Origin: Melanopsichium pennsylvanicum
Taxonomy: Eukaryota; Basidiomycota; Ustilaginomycetes; Ustilaginales
DNA length: 64,000 nucleotides
Direction of reading: 5' to 3'
Assembly (NCBI GenBank): GCA_900208305.1
Contig: OAPG01000003.1
Location: forward strand, 1,612,001-1,676,000
This document shows, piece after piece, positions 8,541 through 19,147 of this stretch. Every line of letters starts with the position of its first letter. The stretch's first letter is position 1. The notes beneath the pieces were generated by a model. The model searched no databases, was not told the DNA's origin, and saw only the letters and a program-made list of their open reading frames with translations. The translations under genes and the position numbers were made by a program.

Positions 8541-10880
8541 ATGAGCGCAGACCGAGATCAATTCATCGGAGAAGCCGAGGTCAAGCAAAAGCTCGAGGTG
8601 CCTCGCTTCTCTTCGTATCAGCCAATCAAATCTGGCTCGTCGAGCACCAGGCAGGAACACACTCATGCACATGTTTCGTCTCATAGCCGGAAGCGCAGGC
8701 GACATCGCAAGAGCTCTTCAGACCCTAAAACTGGCGACTCAGCATCCAAAAGGAGTCGCTCGCGTCGTGAGGAGCAAGGAAAGGAGAGTCACCCTCGGCA
8801 TTCCGAAAGCTCACGCGGACATCACACTCACGCCAACTCTGAAAGCTCACATCGTTCACACCGGCATCGCTATCGCTCATCCAAAGCCTCTGCAAATGGC
8901 TCTCCTCTGCACTCAAGCTCTACTCGGACGGCATCCGCTTTTCCATCAACAGAGGACCTTGCACCACCAACATTCGATCGTGACCTCTTCTTCACAGATA
9001 CACGAGGCGACCACGACTCTCTTCTGTACGGACAGGATCGATCCAAGCTTCCAAAGGTGCATCGAGCACGTCGTCAGATTGCAATAGGTGCATTGAATCA
9101 TGGAACGTCTCTCAAAGTCACTAGCACAACCCCGCTCGAACTACCTAATACTCAAGCTGAACCCACACCAACAACTCAGACTGTCATGTCACCTGCTGAA
9201 GAATTCATTGGTATCGGCATCAGCTCCCCTTCCTACTTCCCTTCGGCAGATACTGATCCATTCAGCCCATCATCACCATACGTCGAACGCGATCAACACT
9301 TCGAGCAGGTCGGTCACGATCCACCTCAAGCTCCCACGTCCTCATTTTCCAAACCCTACACACCGTTTGCAACCGGCAGCGAATCGAGAAAGCAAAGCTC
9401 CACCCTGATCCTAGATATCGAAGTTTCGGAACTCCCAACTCTCACCCTATTAAGCAGGGCATCGAAGCAGCAAGGGTCAGTGGGTCTATGGAGCCTTCCA
9501 GTCGAGGTGCTTCATAGGATCTTGGTGCTTTCGCGCTCATCAAGTCTGCCACGTGTCTCCCGATTCTTCCGCGGAGCATGCATTGGCGCAAGCATCTCGG
9601 ACAAAGCCGACTTCGTGCTGGGAAGATGGATTGACTACATATTGCCTTTGTTGACCCGCCACGAGTTTTGTCGTCATGTTTGTGAGAAAATCAAGCATTG
9701 CGCCAGAGGGTATGCGCTCCGTCTCGTTTCCCTGTGGTCTCAAGCTTTGCTATGGTCAGAGCTTGCAGACAAAATCACCTCAATCGCTCATGAAGTAGCC
9801 CTTGAAGTATATCTGTCAGGGTCGAGGCCAGACGTTATCAGTTACGCCGCTCGGCTCGGCATATGCACGGCAGAGGTGCTGGAAAAAGTTGTGTTTGCCG
9901 CCGGTGTCTCTGGGCTGCCCGAACCTTTCTTGGTGGACACGGTGACGCGATATATACCCAAGTATCCGCAGGCTTCGCTGCCCAGGCCTCTGCTGCCTAA
10001 GCGATTGTTTCGCCGCATCGATTGCTTCGACTATGCATATGCACTTGATGACGCAGCAGACATGCAATTTTCGGACACAAAAGCCAAATCAGGCACACAA
10101 CAAGATGCGGCAAACTCGAGTCAAGATCAGCTAAGGAAGAGGAGGCGGCGTCGCCATGGTGTAGAGAAGACGTGGCAAGCTGAAGAGGCCGTCGGAAATG
10201 AAGACCCTGTCCAGGCCGAAGAATCCAGCAAAGAGACTGCCATCGTACAAACCAACCTCGCAGGCACAGATCACGAAAGCGCCACATTTCCAGTCTGGCT
10301 AAACTCACTCGTTCGACACTTGGAGGATGATGCAACAAGAGAAGATCCTCCCATCGAATGGGTGGAGTCGAGCCCGCAAAGCATTCTCGATACGACCACA
10401 AATGTCGAGGAGCTCAAGAAAAGGATCGGCCCGGTGCCTAGCGCCAAAGATTTCGAGCTTATTGTTTTGCTTCTGAGCCATTACGGAGCGAACGCTTCAT
10501 CCCATGAAGGATATCCGTTGGCAATGGCTGTGCATCGTGGAGCGTACTCCCTCGTCCATCTTCTGCTCTTGTTCGGTGCTGATCCAGATTGCAAAGAAGG
10601 GTTGGCGGTAAAGATAGCCATCGGTAAAGGCTCGCTTAAAATCTTGCGCTTACTCGTCTCGGGTCCTAGTCTCGATTTCGATATCATGGCGTATCTACCA
10701 TACTTGGGGGCTGATACGCTACAGAAAACCATGGTACCTCATGTGTTCAAGCTTGACCAGCTGCATTTGCGGCTGGCGATTCAAAGCAAACAGTGGGAGG
10801 TGGTGGATTATATTTGGCACGAGTGTCAGGTCTCGCCTGATATCGCTTGCTTGCGATTGATCGAGAAGCTTAGGCAGTGA
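8541..10880 (+). CDS. F-box and ankyrin-repeat protein with an NRDE2-like N-terminal head
   Basis: 779 residues in one uninterrupted frame. Residues 20-30 (VPRFSSYQPI) are followed by a His/Arg/Ser-rich tract (45-120) and then FDRDLFFTDTRGDHDSLLYG at about 143-162. This order (PKFSSF, an RHS-rich stretch, then D-L-F-x-x-D-x-x-G-D-x-x-x-L-x-YG) is that of the N-terminus of fungal NRDE2/Nrl1 RNA-silencing proteins, but none of their HAT repeats follow. An F-box-like helix, LWSLPVEVLHRILVLSRS, lies at about 314-331. The C-terminal 150 residues contain ankyrin-like helices (LAMAVHRGAYSLVHLLLLFGADPDC). The C-terminal half suggests a substrate adaptor for an SCF ubiquitin ligase. What the NRDE2-like head does here is unknown. 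Family placement of each part is by motif reading. Confidence 0.7.
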   Translation: MSADRDQFIGEAEVKQKLEVPRFSSYQPIKSGSSSTRQEHTHAHVSSHSRKRRRHRKSSSDPKTGDSASKRSRSRREEQGKESHPRHSESSRGHHTHANSESSHRSHRHRYRSSKASANGSPLHSSSTRTASAFPSTEDLAPPTFDRDLFFTDTRGDHDSLLYGQDRSKLPKVHRARRQIAIGALNHGTSLKVTSTTPLELPNTQAEPTPTTQTVMSPAEEFIGIGISSPSYFPSADTDPFSPSSPYVERDQHFEQVGHDPPQAPTSSFSKPYTPFATGSESRKQSSTLILDIEVSELPTLTLLSRASKQQGSVGLWSLPVEVLHRILVLSRSSSLPRVSRFFRGACIGASISDKADFVLGRWIDYILPLLTRHEFCRHVCEKIKHCARGYALRLVSLWSQALLWSELADKITSIAHEVALEVYLSGSRPDVISYAARLGICTAEVLEKVVFAAGVSGLPEPFLVDTVTRYIPKYPQASLPRPLLPKRLFRRIDCFDYAYALDDAADMQFSDTKAKSGTQQDAANSSQDQLRKRRRRRHGVEKTWQAEEAVGNEDPVQAEESSKETAIVQTNLAGTDHESATFPVWLNSLVRHLEDDATREDPPIEWVESSPQSILDTTTNVEELKKRIGPVPSAKDFELIVLLLSHYGANASSHEGYPLAMAVHRGAYSLVHLLLLFGADPDCKEGLAVKIAIGKGSLKILRLLVSGPSLDFDIMAYLPYLGADTLQKTMVPHVFKLDQLHLRLAIQSKQWEVVDYIWHECQVSPDIACLRLIEKLRQ

Positions 10881-11721
10881 AATGTTTTGTATTAACTTTT
10901 CGAATTTTATCCGCGCCCTTGGTTTCTTGATCCGTGTGAGTTCATTGAGCGCTGGAGCGGCTGAAAGTAATGAGTGTGTTCTATGAGCGTTGAATTGGCT
11001 GAGGCTTAGTAGGTGCAGGGCAGGGAGATGATGTACTCAAGATACTGATTGGAAAGTGATGTGGAAGGATATAGGAGGATTTGTGTGACTTGAACGATGT
11101 GGTTAAAGCGGAGGTAGCGGTTAAGGGGAAGGGGAGAGAGATGGAGATTTGGTTACTCGTGGTGGATGAGATGGATGCCGAATTAGAAAGAAAGAGACAT
11201 AATTGCAAAAGTATGACGTGGAAAGATTTCATTGAAAGACAGTACCAACATCTCAACGAGATGGAGCAACTATCGAAGAGCAGCCTTTTTTTATTTATTT
11301 ATTTATTTATTTATTTATTTTATTTATTTATTTATTTATTTTTTTGAGGAAAGAGCATGGGAAAGAGAGAGAATTGTTCTTGCCAATAAGATCGAGACTG
11401 AAGCTCATTACGACAACAACCAGCATGTAAAGCGCGACGTCTGAGCACAAACCCCGAATCTGCATATTGACCATCAAATGCAATGGATCATAGCGTCTCG
11501 AGCCGAACGAAAGATTGAGCCAAGACGAGGATTGAAGATTTCATTCTGATGCTGAGGTGCGGGGAAAGACCTTCTCTGATGAGTGCTCGAGACCATTACC
11601 TCTTGGGTCTTGCGGACGTCCACAGACGCTTCAAGACAATCGACTAACTGCCATAGTTGGCGTCGAGCATGTGCAAAAGAACCACTACAAAATTTTTAAA
11701 GCGAGACAAGGATACTAACAA
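10881..11721. other. Convergent intergenic region with a TTTA microsatellite
   Basis: 840 bases between two 3' ends. The only clear structure is a TTTA/TTTAT microsatellite. No gene is supported. Confidence 0.5.
11286..11346. repeat. TTTA microsatellite
   Basis: About fourteen units of TTTA, with a T-run at each end and one interruption (TTTTA), directly visible. It lies in a convergent 3'-3' spacer. It is likely length-variable between strains. Confidence 0.9.
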
Positions 11722-14364
11722 TTAGTGACGACGGACGTTGAAGAACTCATCCGGATGCTGGAGGGCAGCCACCGCCCTCCTCTGGTGGGTGGTCAGGAAG
11801 GTCAATCCAACTTGAAAGCTTGCGTTCATCCATCCAAAGCCTTCCCTGGGCACGCATTTGAAATCGATACCCTGATTTCCATACTCGGCGTCGACCATGT
11901 GTGACAGGTTGACGGCATCGAACTTCTCTGGCACAGTTCCGTTAAAGTCGACAAAAGCGAGGGTCATCATGTACAACCACCTATATGCAAGTCGACGTGC
12001 CTCTTCGAGATAACCATAACGCTCGAGACCGACCCAAGCGAGAACATTGTGTGGAACCCAGGCATAAGGGTAGTCCCACTGACGGTTAGGACGGTCGATG
12101 CTGATCTTGCCTCTAGAATCTTCGGTACCGGAGACGAGACCACCCTGCTCTTCGAATCGCTTGAGAGATTTCTGAACGAGTTTAGCGGCTTGATCTTCGG
12201 AGGCCATGCCGGCCCACATGGCCCAGAAGGCAGTGACGGACTCGTAGACGATCGGCTCCTCGAGGCGTGTGTCGTAGTCAAAGTAAAGCCCCATGCCGTC
12301 GTTCCAAAGGTACTTGTCGACTTGAGATTTCCTGTGGGCCGCACGGGCGAACCACTCGCTGCTCGTCTGAGGTGTCTCGATCGATCTCGATGGCTTGTCG
12401 GGGCCCTTGCCGTCCTTGAGCAGCGAGGGCGGAAGAGGGCCGTTGAGGGGGAAGTCATCCTCGAGCTCGAGCTTGTCATCAAACACCTCCCTGATAGCGG
12501 TGGCGATGTCCACCTCGTACTTGTATAGCAATGCGTTGAGGTCGATAGTGGCGAGATCAGCGCACTTGCGCTCGAAGCGGTAGGTGGTATCGTGACCGGA
12601 CTCGCGAACGGCTCGATCGTGCATAAAGTAGGTGTCGAGTTCGGGCTCTTCGATCTCGCGGCAGTTGTACTTGCGAGTGAACTCGTTTACGCTACAGCCG
12701 TTCTTCTCGGCGTAGGGACGGAGGATGTGGGTAAAGTGTGAAGCCTCAGTCTCGGGCGGAACACCGAGACCTTCGGGTCGGTAGCGGCTGAGCCAGGTCT
12801 TGTCGTCAAATCGGGGCTTAGACATCCAGACGGTGTGATATTCTTTGATGGCTGCTTGAATGGCCTTGCGCAGCCACTCTGTGTTGTCAGTCTCATTTGC
12901 GGGATCGAGACGAGAGTAGACTTGGAGAGCCATATCGGTCAGGAAGGGAGGTTGGGCTCGCATGAGATAGTAGGTACGGTTACCATTGAGAATCTTGCCA
13001 TAGTGCTTGATCTCAAAGATGAAGTGGTCGACCATGCCCTTTGCGAGGTCGATCATGTTGTCGACGACAAGACCGAGAGAGATGAAATAACTATCCCAGT
13101 TGTAGAGCTCGTTGAACCGCGCACCGGGCACGACGAAAGGGATGCCCTTGAGACCTTTCTTCTCGCCGGTGGTAGGGTCAATGTCGTCGCGCATTGCGAG
13201 TGCGAGAAGACCAGGCTTGTCGTTGAGATCTCGCGTGTACTCGGGAGTGATGTTTTGCGGAAGCGATTCTACAGTGAGGTTGAGCGATGGACGCTCCTCA
13301 GCCACCTTCTGGTAGTATCGAAGCATCTCTGACTCGGCAGCTGGAATGTAGATGCGGGGGTTCTGAGACTTGCTGCGGTTTTTTGGGTCGGAAAGGATGG
13401 CGTCAAGACCATCGCCATCGATACGACGGGTAAGGTTGTGCCAGAAGGTCTGGGTGATCATGCGCGACAAGCGATCGACGGGATTCTCGGTGAGGCGCGA
13501 CTCGTCCAGCACGATACGCTTACGGCCATGCTCGCGAGCCAGGGCGAGTTCCTGAAGAAGGTTGGAAAGCATGTAGGTTCCACGGATGTCGAAGCCTCTG
13601 TAGCCGTTGCTAGTAGCAGTGCCGAGGGTGAGCACCTTAGGACCGCTGTCTGTGATGCAGATCTGAAAGTTGCCGTCCGTGTCTTCTTGTTCCAGCACGA
13701 GACGCATGGTCTCTTCGACGTCGACGATGAAGCGGCGTGGCGCTTCCTGTACGGCGTCATGACTCATTCGACGAGAAAGGATGACGGGATCGTCGTTCAT
13801 CTTTTGTGGTCTGCGCTTCTGCTGACCCATGCTGTAAGTTCGAACCACACCACGAGCGCGCTGCATGATGCGCTGTTTGTCTTGATCAGTGTCATTGTTG
13901 AGACTCTGGCGGTTGTGGAGCGAAGAGGAACTGCTGCCGAAGCTGGTAGAGAGAAGGGTCGCCTTATCCTGGTCCTCACCGTACGCCTGGACAGGATCAG
14001 GCAGATCGTCACGGTGAGGAGTATACTTGGCACCGCCAACAGGGTTGAGAGCGGCAGGAGCACCATTGGCAGTAGGAGCGCCAGACTCGGCGGAAGAGGT
14101 GGGACGAGGACCTGCTTCAGCTTTTGGAGTAAGAGCGCCATTGCTGCCACTACCTGATGCTGCTGCGTTGTTGTTGCGGAAATTGGGAAGCTCGGTGCTG
14201 TCGTCCGAGAGTGCGCTGTTGCTCATGCTGAGCTTGCGTATGTGGTGAGCCAGATTACGAAGTTGAGCGCGCTCGTCGCAGGATACACTTTTGTCTGCAC
14301 CATAGTAACCAGGAGCGTCTTGATTCTTAGTGAAAGGGTTGGAGCTGCGTCGTGAAAACGACAT
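11722..14364 (-). CDS. NTH1: Neutral trehalase (GH37), cAMP-regulated
   Basis: An 880-residue cytosolic trehalase that hydrolyses trehalose to two glucose, used on exit from dormancy or stress. The start [11 protein letters not shown] (ATG 14362-14364) is chosen because the in-frame sequence further upstream begins without an ATG. GH37 signature 1 appears as [14 protein letters not shown] (about 415-428) and signature 2 as QWDYPYAW (about 760-767). The regulatory N-terminus has PKA-type sites RRSS (about 5-8), RTYS (about 177) and RRMS (about 195), and an EF-hand-like calcium loop [12 protein letters not shown] (about 225). As in yeast Nth1, activation by PKA phosphorylation, 14-3-3 binding and calcium is therefore expected. 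The C-terminus ([11 protein letters not shown]) looks complete. No introns. Confidence 0.96.
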   Translation of the reverse strand: MSFSRRSSNPFTKNQDAPGYYGADKSVSCDERAQLRNLAHHIRKLSMSNSALSDDSTELPNFRNNNAAASGSGSNGALTPKAEAGPRPTSSAESGAPTANGAPAALNPVGGAKYTPHRDDLPDPVQAYGEDQDKATLLSTSFGSSSSSLHNRQSLNNDTDQDKQRIMQRARGVVRTYSMGQQKRRPQKMNDDPVILSRRMSHDAVQEAPRRFIVDVEETMRLVLEQEDTDGNFQICITDSGPKVLTLGTATSNGYRGFDIRGTYMLSNLLQELALAREHGRKRIVLDESRLTENPVDRLSRMITQTFWHNLTRRIDGDGLDAILSDPKNRSKSQNPRIYIPAAESEMLRYYQKVAEERPSLNLTVESLPQNITPEYTRDLNDKPGLLALAMRDDIDPTTGEKKGLKGIPFVVPGARFNELYNWDSYFISLGLVVDNMIDLAKGMVDHFIFEIKHYGKILNGNRTYYLMRAQPPFLTDMALQVYSRLDPANETDNTEWLRKAIQAAIKEYHTVWMSKPRFDDKTWLSRYRPEGLGVPPETEASHFTHILRPYAEKNGCSVNEFTRKYNCREIEEPELDTYFMHDRAVRESGHDTTYRFERKCADLATIDLNALLYKYEVDIATAIREVFDDKLELEDDFPLNGPLPPSLLKDGKGPDKPSRSIETPQTSSEWFARAAHRKSQVDKYLWNDGMGLYFDYDTRLEEPIVYESVTAFWAMWAGMASEDQAAKLVQKSLKRFEEQGGLVSGTEDSRGKISIDRPNRQWDYPYAWVPHNVLAWVGLERYGYLEEARRLAYRWLYMMTLAFVDFNGTVPEKFDAVNLSHMVDAEYGNQGIDFKCVPREGFGWMNASFQVGLTFLTTHQRRAVAALQHPDEFFNVRRH

Positions 14365-15181
14365 TGTGAAAGATTTACTACGTTGGGATCGACTCTGACT
14401 CGCTAACAAAGAAGATGGATCGTGTTGGAAGCGTGAAGCGTGCGAGCATTCGCTTGTGTTGTCAAGTAGCCTACTGAGGTTCAAGAAAGGAAAAGAGGGA
14501 TGAGCGATGGATGTGGTGGTGGTCAGGAACAATCAAAATGTGATGGTGATAAGCATGACTAATTATTTGGGCCGTGCGTAAGTCAGTCCCACAGCCGCGT
14601 TGAGGTGGCAAAGCTACAGACTAGTGCATTGATTTATAAAATAATAATAAATACTGTGAATGATGCGCAGTGGTAACGCAGTGTTGCGTCAAAGCTTTCT
14701 TATATTGCATTTTTGGGTTAAATTTTAATGTAGTCGCCGTACAGATGCAGTGTAGCTCAGCACAAAGCCCCGTCTCTCCTCTCAAAGTGAGAGAAGCACA
14801 GACCGAGACATGTCGTTTTCCGCTTGAATAAATAGTTATGCACAATGCACAAATGCGTATTTGGGCCATCACTAAGAATCGTAGTCTCTACAGGAGTGGT
14901 GCACAATAATTCATCCTCTCAATCTCACCAACAAGGCAAAGCTCCAACATTCAGTAAACAGTGTCTGCACAAAGAGAAACAAGATGATAATTTCAGATCG
15001 CCCTTTCCTGGTTTTAAGGGGAGCATTGCCGGAAATGGTATGCTTTCTCACTTTGTCACAAAAGGGTTTGATTGGTTTTGTGATTGTGAGAGACCATTTG
15101 TTAGGCAATAAGTTTCCATTAAACTAAGACTGATAAGAAGGGATCTGGCTCAGGCACAGCCATGTTCTCGTCAGGTTTCCA
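14365..15181. other. Intergenic region, trehalase promoter side
   Basis: 817 bases between the trehalase start and the 3' end of the coiled-coil gene. The part next to NTH1 is an open leader without ATG in frame. The rest is AT-rich with stops in all frames. No gene or RNA is recognised. Confidence 0.45.
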
Positions 15182-18133
15182 TCACGAGAATGGCTTCCTG
15201 GAGGGCAATCCGAAACCAGCCAAGAATCCTGCTGCACCACCACCCTTTGCACCATTACTGCTGGCTTTGATGGGACTCAGCTCAAGTGGGATATCGAAGT
15301 TGGGTGCCAGCCCGGCCACATCGTTGCCGCCATCTGCACCGGCCGCGCCACCCCATTGCATGGCACCAACGCCCCCTCCTAGCAATTTTCGCTTCTTCTT
15401 CTTCACCTCACCAGCTGGGGCAGTGGCCTTGCTCGCCGCTGCGGCAAGTTTAACCTTCTGCGCAGCAAGGATGAGGTTTGTGCGATCCCGACCAAATTTG
15501 GCTCCGAGCACACTCGAGTCGACTGCGGCTTCATCGTCCGAGTCGTTCTCTTGCACAGTGCGCTTGTTGGAGCGAATGATGGGAGTGGCCGAAGGATCTG
15601 CTGTCTGATCGTCGTACTCGATGGGCATGCTAGGCTTTTGCTTGCGACTCTTGGTCGCGGATTTGGTACTGTGGGTGGCGCTGGAGCTGGCTCCTTTCTT
15701 TGTGGCGGCTTTGGTCTTGGTGGACTTCTTGGTAGCTCTTCCCGTGTCGGATCCCGAGTCGCCTTCAGCAGCATCGCTGCGGTTTCGGCCACGCCGACGT
15801 CGGCCGTCGTCAGAGTCTTCTTCAGAGGAGTCGGTGATTGCTACTTCGTCGCGCCAGTTCTTGCTGCACTTGGACTTGGAAGTTGCAGTGGCTTTGAGTG
15901 GCTTAGCCGCTTTGGGTGCTGGTACCGCTTTGGTCGAAATCTGGGCAAACGGCACAAGCGGCTTCATCCTTTCCTTGCGAGAAATGGTGGCGCCGACGAT
16001 GCGTCGATCCACCTCGTCTTCCGAAGGTGGTCCGAGCTCGGATGCGCCCTGCATCGGTTTCTTCTTCTTCGCGTAGACTGGCGATGACGGTGGCAGCATC
16101 TGAGCCATGGTTGGCTTGAGACCCTTGGCCGATTTCAATGCTTCGACCGGCTTTGATGCAGGTGCTGGCGCTGGTGCGACAAGTTTGCAAGACAATTCTT
16201 CAATCTGGAACAGCAGCTGCTTGCGTTCCGCCTTCCATGCTTTCCTCGTTTCAGCCATCATGTCATCGCGCTGCGTAAGCGTCTCGATCTCGGCGTGTGC
16301 CTCTTGGATCTGCTGTTTTAGCCCGGCCACATCCCCATCGTCGCCTGAGCCAGAGTGCTCCAGCTGTTCTGCCAGCTTCTCATTCTCGGTCTGGAGGTCT
16401 GCGAGTGCGGCAGACTTAGCACTGAGCTTCTTCTTGAGGCGTGCACCATCGTGCAACGCTTCTTTGATGTGCATCGCGAGCACATCGGCGCGTTTGCGCT
16501 CTAGCATGAGCCGGATTCTCAATTCGTCTTTCTGCGCTTCGAGCTCAGATTCTGTTGCATGGTATTTGCCCTCGTGGTATGTAGCTTCGTTCTTGGCATG
16601 CTGTAGCGCGACCTCGATCAAGCATGCCTGCTTCTTCTGTGTGAGCAGCTTCCAAGCCCTATCGTCTGCTTCAATCTTGTACTGGCTCAGACGCTCTTGC
16701 AACTCGTTACGCGCGCGAAGTTCGCGTGCGATCGCAGCCTGGTGCGTACTTTTGAGAGCGACAAGCTGTTCCTGCAGACCAGCGCATTCAGAAGCCCAGC
16801 CTTCCGATTCTTCTTTGGCAGAGCCGAGCGCATCCTGATTGGCAGCGAGTTCACGAGTCAGGGAGGAATATTTCTTTCGTAGCTCGGAGAGTTCCAGGCT
16901 CTGGAGGCGATCTGTGCGTGCCGATGGATCGTAGCGGTTGGCAAGGGAGGTATCGCCAGCGACAAAGTGGGCAGGGATCGAGGCTGCGGGTGTTGCATGT
17001 CCGTTGGAGAAAGACGAGAGGTGCGAGAGCTTGTGGCTGATTACGCTCGGACTGGCGTGAGGGCTCATGCGTGGTGCGCTGGTCGCTTTCACGCGGCTGA
17101 TGAGCGGTGTTGATTCGATGGGAGCAGATGCCGGAGCAGTGTGAGATGGTGCAGCGCGGTCGTCGCGAGCGGTTGTGTCGCCAGATATTTCTGCCTGGTC
17201 GTCATCCTCTACAGGCATCTGCGAGACGGGCAACGGACGCGACTCGCGACGTGGATTGGCCCGGGACGCACGGTTGAAAGGGTCGAGTTCGCTGTCGAGA
17301 TACTTGCTAAAGTCATACGCTGTGCCTGCGCTTACCCCGCCGATGGGCTGGTCCTGGCCGACACGACGTTTTCCAATGCCAAAGATGGAAGCTTGTGATG
17401 CGGTAGACGCATCAGCAGGGACCTCTGTGCCCTTGGTCGCGTTATTGGCTGTGTCGCTGAGTGAAGAGGGGTGTGCTGAGGTGGATGCAATGGGCTGAGA
17501 CAGGCTGGGCATCTGGGGGTTCTCGACATCGATCTGGGCGCGCATAGGATTCACCAAAGTGTCACGAGGTCCCGGTACGAGCTGAGCTGTACTGTCGCCG
17601 CTGTCATCGGCTAGAAGCGAGTTGTTCGTCTTCTTCACAAACGAAGCAGTAGCGGCTTGACGAGCAGCTCTGGCCTGAGATACGCCCAGTGGAGTCTCGT
17701 CGCCAGCCTGTTGGCGGACGCGCTGGATGGCACCATTGGTCAACGAGCTGCGTGCGGTGCGTGTACGCTGAATTTCATCACTGTCGCTGTCAAGTTGAAT
17801 GTGATGGACGTGCGATGTGGGTCGAGGCAACGAGCTTGGCACCGTATTGGAAGTGGCAGCGGGAAACGATGCAGTGAAGGCAGCTCTATTAGCAATGGGA
17901 TGCGATGCTGATCGTTGTTCCTTGGATGCGGCAGCCATCTGATCGAGGCTAGGAAAGTCGGAAGCTGCTGCATGTTGAACAGGTGTGGCGGGCTCTGCCC
18001 TCGACGGTGTGGATGAGGCAAGTCTTCCAATTTTGCGAGCTTGTGAGGTCTGTGAGGCAAAGGGGGCTTCCGAAACAGGGGTCTCCTTCCGAGGTGATCG
18101 TCGTACGGGTGGTGGGGAGCGTTGTACCACCAT
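15182..18133 (-). CDS. Coiled-coil protein of unknown function, probably nuclear
   Basis: 983 residues from the ATG at 18131-18133 (MVVQRSPPPVRRSPRKE). I do not recognise a family. Residues about 409-648 form a long heptad-like coiled coil (LELSELRKKYSSLTRELAAN through AERKQLLFQIEELSCKL), so the protein probably dimerises. Both flanks are low-complexity: an N-terminal Ser/Ala/Pro-rich region with SPRK- and TP-type motifs, and a C-terminal region rich in Lys/Ser and acidic clusters (DSSEEDSDDGRRRRGR). These include basic stretches that could act as nuclear localisation signals. The last 30 residues (FDIPLELSPIK and a Gly/Ala-rich end) look like a conserved short motif. A cell-cycle or chromosome role is conceivable from the SP/TP sites but is inference. 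Confidence 0.75.
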   Translation of the reverse strand: MVVQRSPPPVRRSPRKETPVSEAPFASQTSQARKIGRLASSTPSRAEPATPVQHAAASDFPSLDQMAAASKEQRSASHPIANRAAFTASFPAATSNTVPSSLPRPTSHVHHIQLDSDSDEIQRTRTARSSLTNGAIQRVRQQAGDETPLGVSQARAARQAATASFVKKTNNSLLADDSGDSTAQLVPGPRDTLVNPMRAQIDVENPQMPSLSQPIASTSAHPSSLSDTANNATKGTEVPADASTASQASIFGIGKRRVGQDQPIGGVSAGTAYDFSKYLDSELDPFNRASRANPRRESRPLPVSQMPVEDDDQAEISGDTTARDDRAAPSHTAPASAPIESTPLISRVKATSAPRMSPHASPSVISHKLSHLSSFSNGHATPAASIPAHFVAGDTSLANRYDPSARTDRLQSLELSELRKKYSSLTRELAANQDALGSAKEESEGWASECAGLQEQLVALKSTHQAAIARELRARNELQERLSQYKIEADDRAWKLLTQKKQACLIEVALQHAKNEATYHEGKYHATESELEAQKDELRIRLMLERKRADVLAMHIKEALHDGARLKKKLSAKSAALADLQTENEKLAEQLEHSGSGDDGDVAGLKQQIQEAHAEIETLTQRDDMMAETRKAWKAERKQLLFQIEELSCKLVAPAPAPASKPVEALKSAKGLKPTMAQMLPPSSPVYAKKKKPMQGASELGPPSEDEVDRRIVGATISRKERMKPLVPFAQISTKAVPAPKAAKPLKATATSKSKCSKNWRDEVAITDSSEEDSDDGRRRRGRNRSDAAEGDSGSDTGRATKKSTKTKAATKKGASSSATHSTKSATKSRKQKPSMPIEYDDQTADPSATPIIRSNKRTVQENDSDDEAAVDSSVLGAKFGRDRTNLILAAQKVKLAAAASKATAPAGEVKKKKRKLLGGGVGAMQWGGAAGADGGNDVAGLAPNFDIPLELSPIKASSNGAKGGGAAGFLAGFGLPSRKPFS

Positions 18134-18742
18134 GATCAGCGTCAAAAGATACGGAATTGAGCTGTGAGTTGCGAAGATGCGGTAGTATAATGTGTGATAG
18201 ACCGTTGATAATGTCTGTTTCTGTGCGAGGCTTCAATCCCGAAGGGAAAGAACAGGGAAACAAAATGAGGATGGTGGACCGGGTATCTTGGTATGGTGGT
18301 GGTGGTCGTGATCGCGAAACGTAATGGTTGCAAGACAAGATGACGAAGCGGAGGTATTACAACATCAACCTATGTTTGTGTACTGACTGCAGTCACACGC
18401 ACTGATCTCGGCCATAAACGCGATCCTCTGCATGGCCATTAACATAGAAAGGGTCCCCTTCTTTTTTTTTTTCGGCTGCATTTCGTGTCCACATTTTTCT
18501 CTAATACTCAGCCGAAATCAAATTTGTGGCATTCACTTCACGGCCTGTGTTTTTCCATGTACCGGGCAAGGACGCGCACGAGAATAAACAAATCACGTGA
18601 GCGATACTCTCATTCAATCATTACCATCGGGCTCGTTTGTCATCGGGCGAGTCGAGTCAGCATCGGCTTCGACGCACTGTTCTTTCAGCAATAAAATTTG
18701 GAGAAGAAAAAAAGGAAGGAAGGTACAGTAAATTCATTGTGA
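18134..18742. promoter_or_regulatory. Divergent promoter between the coiled-coil gene and ArgRS
   Basis: About 600 bases with no gene. A GTACAGTAAATT motif at 18723-18734, just upstream of the ArgRS leader, recurs in other spacers of this window. A T-tract lies near 18460-18475. Confidence 0.4.
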
Positions 18743-19147
18743 ATTATATCTACATTACAGCTTAACCCAAGCATCCTCGCACAAAAGAGTCACTTAAAGT
18801 TACATACAAACGAATCGAGTCGGTATCTTGTTTCTGCTCCATCATCATCATATTTACTTGACAGCGTACGCCTGACTCGGATTCTGCAGCTCACAAAGAC
18901 ATCCTCTGTACACCTCAGAACTCTATCTCACGTGCGCACACCGTCGCTCCACGGCGCCTCTTTCCGCATCATTACCGCAATTACTGCTCGACGCCTGGCT
19001 TCCTCCTTCATCTGCTCATCACAGCTATTCTCGGTCGCATCACGAGCTGCTCCTATCTCAAATTCTCTACCACCTTTCCTCCGAGCCTCGCTCCTAGTAT
19101 TCACGCCAGGTTTGCACTTTGCTGGCTCCCCCTTCTCCACATCAACC
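18743..19147 (+). promoter_or_regulatory. ATG-free in-frame leader of ArgRS that reads as a mitochondrial presequence
   Basis: From the stop at 18740-18742 to the ArgRS ATG at 19148, the reading frame stays open for 135 codons, and no ATG occurs in any frame. The last 95 codons contain no Asp or Glu codon and are rich in Arg, Ser, Thr, Leu and Ala (for example GASFRIITAITARRLASSF), as in mitochondrial presequences. Near-cognate in-frame codons include CTG at 18872, CTG at 18884 (A at -3) and GTG at 18932. Either a near-cognate start or an unseen spliced 5' exon could add this segment to a mitochondrial isoform. Pyrimidine-rich leaders are poor in GAN codons by composition, so the signal is suggestive only. 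Confidence 0.5.

Noticed and set aside
11722..14532. Longer trehalase start at 14532
   Set aside because: The extension begins with a TTG codon and has no ATG before [11 protein letters not shown], which matches the usual PKA-site start of fungal neutral trehalases.
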